Part shown: piece by piece, positions 56,454 to 64,000 of the stretch
Numbering within the stretch: position 1 is the stretch's first letter
How the letters are laid out: each line of letters opens with the position of its first letter
The notes under the pieces: model-generated
What the model was told of the DNA's origin: nothing
Seen by the model: only the letters and a program-made list of their open reading frames with translations
Database searches by the model: none
Translations under genes and position numbers: made by a program
Assembly: GCF_000024945.1 (NCBI RefSeq)
Contig: NC_013520.1
Location: forward strand, 1,140,501-1,204,500
Direction: 5' to 3'
Length of the DNA: 64,000 bases
DNA from: Veillonella parvula DSM 2008
GTDB taxonomy: Bacteria > Bacillota > Negativicutes > Veillonellales > Veillonellaceae

Positions 56454-56505
56454 AATAATCCTAATGAATATGAAAAAATGTAATTCATAATTCATTAGGA
56501 TTATT
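56454..56505 (-). terminator. Terminator after groEL
   Basis: A 16-bp perfect outer stem (AATAATCCTAATGAAT and complement), extended inward by ATGAA/TTCAT with one bulge, is followed on the minus strand by TTTACTG after an A/T-rich closing. It lies about 35 nt past the groEL stop. The remaining part of the 333-nt gap to doxX holds the two doxX promoters and no gene. Confidence 0.8.
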
Positions 56506-56538
56506 ATATTTCTTATAAAATTAATTCTAAGCAGCTGA

Positions 56539-58176
<1,638 letters not shown>

Positions 58177-58246
58177 CTAAATAGTAACACTATCCAATGT
58201 AACGAAATATATATACCCTTAGGCAATATAGGATGTATCATCAGTT

Positions 58247-58269
58247 TTTATAGTCATGTAGACTATAAA
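58247..58269 (-). other. Intercistronic hairpin between groES and groEL
   Basis: TTTATAGTC and GACTATAAA form a 9-bp perfect stem with a 5-nt loop, 8-30 nt past the groES stop. No T-run follows on the minus strand, so it is not a typical terminator; it may be a processing or mRNA-stability element giving unequal groES and groEL levels. Confidence 0.55.
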
Positions 58270-58276
58270 TTAGCGA

Positions 58277-58558
58277 TTATAATACTGCTAAAATATCGCG
58301 TTCGCTAATAATCAAATGAGTAGCACCATCAATTTCTAATTCGCTACCAGCATATTTTGCGAACATAACAGTGTCGCCAACTTTAACTTCTGGAGCTACA
58401 CGTTGACCATTGTCATATACTTTACCAGCACCTACAGCTACAACTACACCTTCTTGAGGTTTTTCTTTTGCTGTATCAGGAAGGAAGATACCACTTTTAG
58501 TTTTTTCTTCTTTTGCTTCTAGACGGATAAGAACGCGGTCAGCTAATGGTTTTAACAT
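58277..58558 (-). CDS. groES: Co-chaperonin GroES
   Basis: GroES caps GroEL. The 93-residue protein begins [23 protein letters not shown] in outline, has the mobile loop (about 16-32) and [15 protein letters not shown] (about 61-75), and ends [10 protein letters not shown]. It is first in the groES-groEL operon, directly downstream of the CIRCE element. Confidence 0.98.
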   Translation of the reverse strand: MLKPLADRVLIRLEAKEEKTKSGIFLPDTAKEKPQEGVVVAVGAGKVYDNGQRVAPEVKVGDTVMFAKYAGSELEIDGATHLIISERDILAVL

Positions 58559-58598
58559 ATAATGTCACTCCTTTTTTCTAGTTAATCTCCATAATTTA

Positions 58599-58625
58599 TT
58601 AGCACTCTAACTCATTGAGTGCTAA
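58599..58625 (-). promoter_or_regulatory. CIRCE element (HrcA operator)
   Basis: A perfect TTAGCACTC-N9-GAGTGCTAA inverted repeat lies between the groES promoter and the gene. It is the binding site of the HrcA heat-shock repressor; hrcA itself is not in this window. Confidence 0.97.
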
Positions 58626-58636
58626 TTACAAGTATT

Positions 58637-58664
58637 ATTATAACCGAAGTTAAAATAATTGCAA
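58637..58664 (-). promoter_or_regulatory. Promoter of groESL
   Basis: TTGCAA, a 16-nt spacer and a perfect TATAAT lie on the minus strand. The -10 box ends 11 nt upstream of the CIRCE element, so HrcA binding would cover the transcription start. Confidence 0.82.
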
Positions 58665-58689
58665 GTACTAATTTTGATTTTTTGACTTT

Positions 58690-59268
58690 TTAGATGTTAT
58701 TTGACTTATTAGACTGTTTAATGATGAGATTACATGTTTCTATAATAGATATTTGTTTATTCATACTTAAGGTGCGAATGCGATTATACGCTTCCGCTTC
58801 AGATATAGAATATAGTTCCATTAATATACCAGTTCCCTTTTGAATGATTTTACGATCTTCTAATGACTGTTCTAGCTCAGCCATCTTTTCGCGCAACTGA
58901 GCATCACTTTTATAGCGACCTAAAGCCATCTCTAAGGAAGGAACTAACTGTTCCTCCCGTACTGGTTTAATTAAATAGCCATATACACCAGAATCTCGAG
59001 CCTTATCGATTAAATCTTGCTGGCTATAACTTGTTAATAATACTACAGGTGCTTCATGGTGAAAGCCAATTTGACGTGCCGCCTCAATACCATCTAATTC
59101 TGGCATTTTAACATCCATCAATATAATATCTGGCTTATGTTTTTTACAAAGTTCTAAAGCTTCAACACCATTTGTACCTTCTGCAACGACTTCATGACCA
59201 CAAGACTCAATAATATCCCGTAAGTCCATACGTATTAGAGATTCATCATCCACGATTAAAACGCGCAT
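58690..59268 (-). CDS. ANTAR-domain response regulator (PdtaR/EutV-like)
   Basis: A response regulator whose output domain binds RNA rather than DNA. The 192-residue protein has an N-terminal receiver domain (VDDESLIR about 6-13; phospho-acceptor Asp52 in ILMDVKMPELDG; LIKPVREEQL) and a C-terminal ANTAR domain (about 130-188; IIQKGTGILMELYSISEAEAYNRIR in outline). ANTAR proteins stabilise paired hairpins in mRNA leaders and prevent termination. It starts 2 nt after its kinase, with AAGGAGG upstream. Target leaders are not evident in this window. Confidence 0.94.
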   Translation of the reverse strand: MRVLIVDDESLIRMDLRDIIESCGHEVVAEGTNGVEALELCKKHKPDIILMDVKMPELDGIEAARQIGFHHEAPVVLLTSYSQQDLIDKARDSGVYGYLIKPVREEQLVPSLEMALGRYKSDAQLREKMAELEQSLEDRKIIQKGTGILMELYSISEAEAYNRIRTLSMNKQISIIETCNLIIKQSNKSNNI

Positions 59269-60660
59269 TTATGCCTCCTTCTTCATATGTATCGTCACCA
59301 ATACACCTGTACCAGTATTTTCTATGGATAAACTACCTTTCAACTCGTGGGCAACTAAATTATTAATAATAGTTAGACCTAAACGTTTATTAGATGTGAA
59401 AGAAAAATTGCTAGGCAATCCTTTACCATTATCCCAAAAGATTAGTTCGATACTCCCGTTTATATCCGTTACAGTCAAATGAATTTGACCATTTCTACCG
59501 TCTAACCCATGTTCTAAGCTATTTGTAATCAACTCATTAATAATAAGAGATACATAACTTGCCATATGAGAGGAGATTAATATGTCTTCGCCACTGTAAA
59601 TAAAAGTAACCTCTTGGTCTTGTCGCACCATACTCATACGCAACAATCGACATAATTCATCATAAATCGATCGTATACCGATATAATCCTCATCGTAATG
59701 AGATACTATATCGTGAACTAGAGCCATACTCTCGATGCGATTAATTCCCTCTTGGAGTGCTTGTTTTACCTCTGGCAAGCTAGAGCGTCTCGCCTCCATG
59801 CGCAATAAACCTGCTACTGTTTGTAAGTTATTTTTTACACGGTGATGAACCTCTTTGATAATGGAATTTTTAACTAATAATTCTTGTTGCTGTTTGCTTT
59901 CACGAGTACAATCATGAAGAACTAAAAAGCACCTCGTTTCATTGCGCCCCATAGCAATAGGAATCATATGCTGACGAATTACCATATCTTGATAGATTTC
60001 TTCATTTGTAAGTATATTTCTATCTGATAATACCTGCTGTATAGCGGACATCTTTAAGGTACTGCTAAAAATTGATGAACCAACCAAGCGACGGTCAAAG
60101 CCTAATATATCTACTAACTTCATAGCTGCATCGTTAGCATACAGTATTTTATAAGTGTCGTCGAAAATAATTAAACCATCAAAATAGGACATGGGTTCGT
60201 AAGACAATATTTGTTCATCAGTAGCTGTCAGCATAAGACGTTGCATCGTATCAGACAAAACGTATTCTTGCTCATATTGTTCTGCCTTAATAGATGGTGA
60301 TAATGTAAAAGATATCCCCCCAATAATACGACCTCCGTTGTCTACGATAGGAAAGACATGTTGACGCTGCTCGTCATCTAACCCGATAAGTGGCTGACCA
60401 TCTTTCATCATAGTATGCCACGTATGACTGCCTTTTAATTGACGTGTAGTAATCCCTTGATCACTGCGTTCTATGCATAGCATATCTGCACATTGTTGTG
60501 ATCTCTCACCTTGTCCTGTCTCTAGTAGGGGTGTAAAAATCTGTATCCTTTGACGAGTTAAAGACTCGCCAAAGGATATGAGTTTACTAATATGCTCAAG
60601 TAATGAGGTTTGTAATGGTCCTAATGGTGTTCTATTTAAAATATCTTGACCAATATCCAC
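59269..60660 (-). CDS. Sensor histidine kinase, HisKA_2 type (PdtaS/EutW-like)
   Basis: The likely partner kinase of the ANTAR regulator. The 463-residue cytosolic protein has no membrane span. It has an N-terminal GAF-like H_kinase_N region (about 1-145), a PAS domain (about 155-265; FDGLIIFDDTYKILYANDAA), the phospho-acceptor helix in IKEVHHRVKNNLQTVAGLL (about 268-286), and a HATPase_c domain (INELITNSLEHG; FWDNGKGLP; LGLTIINNLV). This order matches the mycobacterial PdtaS and EutW-type kinases. Start is GTG at 60658-60660, 7 nt after GAAAGAGG. The signal is unknown. Confidence 0.92.
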   Translation of the reverse strand: MDIGQDILNRTPLGPLQTSLLEHISKLISFGESLTRQRIQIFTPLLETGQGERSQQCADMLCIERSDQGITTRQLKGSHTWHTMMKDGQPLIGLDDEQRQHVFPIVDNGGRIIGGISFTLSPSIKAEQYEQEYVLSDTMQRLMLTATDEQILSYEPMSYFDGLIIFDDTYKILYANDAAMKLVDILGFDRRLVGSSIFSSTLKMSAIQQVLSDRNILTNEEIYQDMVIRQHMIPIAMGRNETRCFLVLHDCTRESKQQQELLVKNSIIKEVHHRVKNNLQTVAGLLRMEARRSSLPEVKQALQEGINRIESMALVHDIVSHYDEDYIGIRSIYDELCRLLRMSMVRQDQEVTFIYSGEDILISSHMASYVSLIINELITNSLEHGLDGRNGQIHLTVTDINGSIELIFWDNGKGLPSNFSFTSNKRLGLTIINNLVAHELKGSLSIENTGTGVLVTIHMKKEA

Positions 60661-60662
60661 GA

Positions 60663-61694
60663 TTAATCCTCTTTCCAAGATACGTATCCAATTTCAACAC
60701 TAGGCTTTGCATTCAATGTTAAATCGCCAAATTTACCGGCCTGCGCCATATAATAAGCTCGGCATCCAATCATGGCCGCATTGTCAGTAGACAAAATTTT
60801 ATGTGGTTTGTAATAAGTAAAACCTTCTTCTACACACATAGCTTCTAAAGCCTTTTGTAATCCTTTATTGGCTGATACACCACCAGCAATAGTAATACGA
60901 CTTTCACCTAAAGTATGTGCGGCATCTTTCGTCTTTTCTACCAACACATCAACGATGGCCTTCTGGAATGATGCAGCCACATCAGATTGATTGATAGGTT
61001 CATTCTTTTGTTGCTTACTATTTAAATAGTTTAAAACGGCAGACTTTAAACCACTAAAGCTAAATTCAAAATTACCTGGTTCACTTAAAGCCTTTGGAAA
61101 TTCAATAGCCTCTGGATTCCCTTCAGCGGCAAGGGCATCGATATGAGGGCCCCCTGGATAAGGGAATCCCATGACCCGTGCAATCTTATCAAAAGCCTCG
61201 CCAGCTGCGTCATCTCGTGTTTGACCAAGAACATCAAATTCTTCATATCCTTTTACATGTACTAACATGGTATGACCACCAGAGACAACGAGACTTAAAA
61301 ATGGAGGCTCCAGTTCTGGATTAGCTAAAAAGTTTGCAAAAATATGACCTTCCATATGGTGCACTGGCACCAAGGGTATCCCGGTAGCAAAGGATAACCC
61401 TTTTGCAGCAGCTACACCAACTAATAAGGCCCCTACAAGACCGGGACCATACGTAACACCAATATGATTGATATCTTGTAAAGTCACATTTGCATCACGT
61501 AATGCTTGGTCTATTACGGGTATCACTTGTTCTATATGATGACGTGATGCAATTTCAGGTACAACGCCACCAAATTTTCTATGTATTGGCACTTGGCTTG
61601 AAATAACATTAGACAAAACAGTGCGCCCGTCCTTAAGGACAGAAGCAGAGGTTTCGTCACAACTACTTTCCAAGGCTAATGTGTATATACTCAT
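60663..61694 (-). CDS. tsaD: tRNA t6A threonylcarbamoyltransferase TsaD
   Basis: TsaD moves the threonylcarbamoyl group onto A37 of ANN-decoding tRNAs. The 343-residue protein has ALESSCDETSASV (about 7-19), the metal-site histidines in VPVHHMEGHIFANF (about 108-121), VSGGHTMLV, GFPYPGGPHIDALA and IAGGVSANKGL. It overlaps rimI by 4 nt and its stop lies just before the kinase start codon. Confidence 0.97.
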   Translation of the reverse strand: MSIYTLALESSCDETSASVLKDGRTVLSNVISSQVPIHRKFGGVVPEIASRHHIEQVIPVIDQALRDANVTLQDINHIGVTYGPGLVGALLVGVAAAKGLSFATGIPLVPVHHMEGHIFANFLANPELEPPFLSLVVSGGHTMLVHVKGYEEFDVLGQTRDDAAGEAFDKIARVMGFPYPGGPHIDALAAEGNPEAIEFPKALSEPGNFEFSFSGLKSAVLNYLNSKQQKNEPINQSDVAASFQKAIVDVLVEKTKDAAHTLGESRITIAGGVSANKGLQKALEAMCVEEGFTYYKPHKILSTDNAAMIGCRAYYMAQAGKFGDLTLNAKPSVEIGYVSWKED

Positions 61695-62140
61695 TCTATT
61701 TCCTCTGAAACGAGAGACATAATATAAGCATCTTCCGTAGGCTCTGAATAATAATCTTTACGAATTCCTTTTACAGAAAATCCTAAATTTCTATACATAG
61801 CCAATGCTGCAAGATTAGATATGCGCACCTCTAAGAAAATTTCTTTCATACCTCTCATAAGACATTCATCTATTAATTGTTTTGTAAGTTTTGATCCGTA
61901 TCCCTTACCTCGTGCGGAAGGAATAATGGCGATATTCGTAATTTGACCTTCATCGTATACAAGCCAAGCACCTGCATATCCAACAATTTTGTTCTCCTCA
62001 CAAATTACCATATATAATTTATTTGATGCCCCTTCTAACTCAACGAGAACAGATTCTAAACTCCAAGGAACAGAAAAAGACTGTTGTTCAATAGCATAGA
62101 TAGCTTGAGCATCATCTATTGTAGCCAAACGAATCTCCAT
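61691..62140 (-). CDS. rimI: Ribosomal-protein-S18-alanine N-acetyltransferase RimI
   Basis: A GNAT acetyltransferase, likely acting on the N-terminus of ribosomal protein S18 and other proteins. The 149-residue protein has the acetyl-CoA loop ARGKGYGSKLTKQLI (about 74-88) and ISNLAALAMYRNLGFSVKGIRKDYY (about 107-131 in outline). It sits between tsaB and tsaD, a common arrangement in Firmicutes. Confidence 0.92.
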   Translation of the reverse strand: MEIRLATIDDAQAIYAIEQQSFSVPWSLESVLVELEGASNKLYMVICEENKIVGYAGAWLVYDEGQITNIAIIPSARGKGYGSKLTKQLIDECLMRGMKEIFLEVRISNLAALAMYRNLGFSVKGIRKDYYSEPTEDAYIMSLVSEEIE

Positions 62141-62898
62141 TATTCGACTCCTGCTGCCTCAGTAACTACAACTGTAGGATTTTGTTTCAACATTTCAGGA
62201 TTATTTTTATGGCGTTCTTCCCATAACACTTCTGCTTCTGATCGTCGAATATAATAAGGAACCATATCCATAGGGTCAGAACTCTCTTCAGAGCCTACCA
62301 ATCTACGGCCAGCTAGTAATAGAGAACTAGCTTTTGGAATACGTTGCGATATATCTAAAATCGTTAAATTTGTATCACTTTCATCTAGTAGCTTCTCTAT
62401 TCGCTTAACGCCATCCCCAAGGAACACTACATATTCTTCAGAGGCTCGGAGTCGATCTAATAAATCATTAGCAGCAATGACAAAAGGCTCCTCTTTGCAG
62501 ACCAATTCATTACCATCATATTTGTAGATACCTGCATAGACATGTTTTTTCTGAGCATCGATAACGGTACAAATCGTGCGGTCCGTATAAGCTACATTAC
62601 GAGCTAAACTGTCCATGGTCATTACGCCATATAAAGAAATTTGTAAGGCATAAGCCATAGCTTTAGCTGTCCCCATACCAATACGTAAGCCTGTAAAAGA
62701 ACCAGGTCCAATGCTAACCATAATACCTTTTAATTCACTTTTTTCAACTTGAGAAGCTCGTAATAGCATATCAATATGAGGTACCAACTGCTCAGAATGA
62801 GTCAATCCAGCTTGAATGGTCAATTCCCCAATTAGGCAACTTTCATCTATTAAAGCCACACTCGACACGAGAGAGCTCGTCTCAATCCCCAACCACAT
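62140..62898 (-). CDS. tsaB: t6A complex subunit TsaB
   Basis: TsaB is the inactive ASKHA-fold partner that scaffolds TsaD. The 252-residue protein starts LGIETSSLVSSVALIDE and has VSIGPGSFTGLRIGMGTAKAMAYAL in outline (about 61-85), typical of the family. It overlaps tsaE by 17 nt and rimI by one base. Confidence 0.95.
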   Translation of the reverse strand: MWLGIETSSLVSSVALIDESCLIGELTIQAGLTHSEQLVPHIDMLLRASQVEKSELKGIMVSIGPGSFTGLRIGMGTAKAMAYALQISLYGVMTMDSLARNVAYTDRTICTVIDAQKKHVYAGIYKYDGNELVCKEEPFVIAANDLLDRLRASEEYVVFLGDGVKRIEKLLDESDTNLTILDISQRIPKASSLLLAGRRLVGSEESSDPMDMVPYYIRRSEAEVLWEERHKNNPEMLKQNPTVVVTEAAGVE

Positions 62899-63376
62899 AT
62901 GGGCCTCCTATTTCTACTAAATCACCCGTTGTAAGGTAATCACTAGTTAATGTAATGGAACGACTTGTATCATCAATACGTGTTAAATGAATCCATAGCG
63001 TTTCATCAGGCAATTCATGAACGAATTTATCTGCCCATTCTACAATGGATACGCAGTCTTCTGTATATTCATAAAATCCAATATTTTCCAGTTCACTAAT
63101 ATCTTCCAAGCGATATACGTCAAAATGATATAAATGAGTTCTATTCACATCATAGGTATTCATGATGGCAAAGGTGGGACTTGTAATTTCTTCAGTAACT
63201 CCAAAGCCCTTTGCAATGCCTTGCGACAAATGTGTTTTTCCTGTCCCCAAGTCACCAATGAGTGCTATACAAAGAGGATGCCCATTATGTTTAACCCATT
63301 CGCCTAATAATTGGCCAAATTGTTGTGTGTCTTCTACTGTATGAGTCTTTAAATGAACCTGTACCTTATCCTTCAT
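62882..63376 (-). CDS. tsaE: t6A complex ATPase TsaE
   Basis: TsaE is the P-loop ATPase that resets the TsaBD complex. The 164-residue protein has Walker A GDLGTGKTHLSQGIAKGFG (about 42-60), SPTFAIMNTY (about 66-75), and HFDVYRLEDISELENIGFYEY (about 83-103). The C-terminal ~25 residues are less conserved. It overlaps thiL by 11 nt. Confidence 0.95.
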   Translation of the reverse strand: MKDKVQVHLKTHTVEDTQQFGQLLGEWVKHNGHPLCIALIGDLGTGKTHLSQGIAKGFGVTEEITSPTFAIMNTYDVNRTHLYHFDVYRLEDISELENIGFYEYTEDCVSIVEWADKFVHELPDETLWIHLTRIDDTSRSITLTSDYLTTGDLVEIGGPYVVGD

Positions 63377-64000
63377 GAAAATGATTATATCCTTTCGCTT
63401 CTATGGTCTTAATCGTTTTATCAAGTGTTACCATTTGAACCCGAGGAGGGCCAGATAAAACTTCCCCAATCAACGTAATGCCTGCTAGCTTTTCCAATTC
63501 CGAAAGTAGTGATTTTGGCGCTGTAAAGACTAACTGAAAGTCTTCTCCACCATACAAAGCATAATCTACTGGATTAGTTTGTAAATGCTTAGCTAATTCG
63601 TAAGTCTCCTCGTGTAAAGGGATTGCTTGCTCTTCAAATACAATGGAAACATTACTAGCTACAGCGATTTCATTCAATTCACTACCTAGTCCATCGCTAA
63701 TGTCATTCATACTATGTATACCAAGCAGTCGCAATTTTTGCCCCAATTCAATCTGTGGTTCAGGACGTTGATGCCCCACTTTGGTCATATCATAGCCTAC
63801 TAAATTATATGATAACGCACCTAAACCTGTAGCTGCATAGCCTACATAGTTTGTAAGACCAACAACGTCTCCTACTTTCGCACCACTTCGCATAACCGCA
63901 GTACCTTTAGGAATCTCTCCGATAATTGTTACGGTCCAAACCATGGGGCCTTCCGTACGTACCGTATCTCCACCCAATATATTGAGTTGATACCGCATAC
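63366..64000 (-). CDS. thiL: Thiamine-monophosphate kinase ThiL (cut by window edge)
   Basis: ThiL phosphorylates thiamine monophosphate to the active diphosphate. Only the C-terminal ~211 residues are here; the start lies beyond the right edge. GGDTVRTEGP (near the first visible residues) is an Asp-containing nucleotide/Mg site, followed by MNDISDGLGSELNEIA (about 97-112) and DYALYGGEDFQLVFT (about 145-159), both AIR-synthase/ThiL signatures. It overlaps tsaE, which fits the conserved thiL-tsaE-tsaB-rimI-tsaD order. Confidence 0.93.
   Translation of the reverse strand, partial: MRYQLNILGGDTVRTEGPMVWTVTIIGEIPKGTAVMRSGAKVGDVVGLTNYVGYAATGLGALSYNLVGYDMTKVGHQRPEPQIELGQKLRLLGIHSMNDISDGLGSELNEIAVASNVSIVFEEQAIPLHEETYELAKHLQTNPVDYALYGGEDFQLVFTAPKSLLSELEKLAGITLIGEVLSGPPRVQMVTLDKTIKTIEAKGYNHFHEG

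Overview
The window is a compact, AT-rich stretch of bacterial chromosome. Essentially every gene lies on the minus strand; the single clear exception is a small gene at 48003-48509. Gene content and order are Firmicute-like: ctsR-mcsA-mcsB-clpC-radA-yacL-ispDF-gltX-cysS-mrnC-rlmB-yacP-sigH, gatCAB, a cysS T-box, a CIRCE element on groES, and SufU/SufS-type Fe-S assembly. A tripartite RND efflux pair (acrA/acrB) also points to an outer membrane. Together these suggest a diderm Firmicute of the Negativicutes, most likely Veillonella or a close relative. That assignment is inference from gene content, not from a database match. I see no insertion sequence, prophage, CRISPR array, tRNA or rRNA; the only structural RNA gene is tmRNA.

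Layout from the left, all minus strand unless stated. (1) 1-3246: nickel-pincer-cofactor operon larE-larB-larC-larA for lactate racemase, with larA cut by the window edge. (2) 3576-9006: recO, a CNNM/CorC-type protein, era, ybeY, phoH and a YtqA-type radical SAM gene. (3) 9116-11434: a cobalamin-binding radical SAM gene and an unknown membrane protein. (4) 11601-19243: gatB, gatA, gatC, ligA, pcrA. (5) 19463-25747: ppaC, RND pump acrB/acrA, and an S51 peptidase. (6) 25940-31852: tmRNA, bioF-bioW-bioY and smpB-rnr, so the trans-translation partners flank a biotin operon. (7) 31911-47789: secG, sigH, yacP, rlmB, mrnC, cysS with T-box, a bile-acid:Na+ symporter-family gene, gltX, ispDF fusion, yacL, radA, clpC, mcsB, mcsA, ctsR. 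(8) 48003-48509 (+): a degenerate S-adenosylmethionine-decarboxylase-like protein, divergent from ctsR. (9) 48590-54174: HAD phosphatase and sufU-sufS-sufD-sufB-sufC. (10) 54469-58558: lysA-type decarboxylase, doxX, groEL-groES. (11) 58690-64000: ANTAR response regulator and its histidine kinase, then tsaD-rimI-tsaB-tsaE and thiL, which is cut by the right edge.

Genes work together in several recognisable units. LarE, LarB and LarC make the Ni-pincer cofactor for LarA. CtsR, McsA, McsB and ClpC form the arginine-phosphorylation-coupled protein quality-control system, and GroESL is under HrcA/CIRCE. SmpB, tmRNA and RNase R handle stalled ribosomes. SufCBDSU builds Fe-S clusters. TsaB, TsaD and TsaE make t6A on tRNA.

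The most unusual object is the plus-strand gene at 48003-48509. It keeps the fold signature of a prokaryotic AdoMet decarboxylase, but the residues for pyruvoyl formation and catalysis are replaced and a strongly basic tail is added. It shares a GTCAAA-rich intergenic region with ctsR. Second-tier observations are a terminator inside the predicted suf leader, an LarE with three cysteines placed to bind an Fe-S cluster, the absence of disA from its conserved slot, and a PdtaS/PdtaR-like kinase and ANTAR regulator pair with unknown RNA targets.
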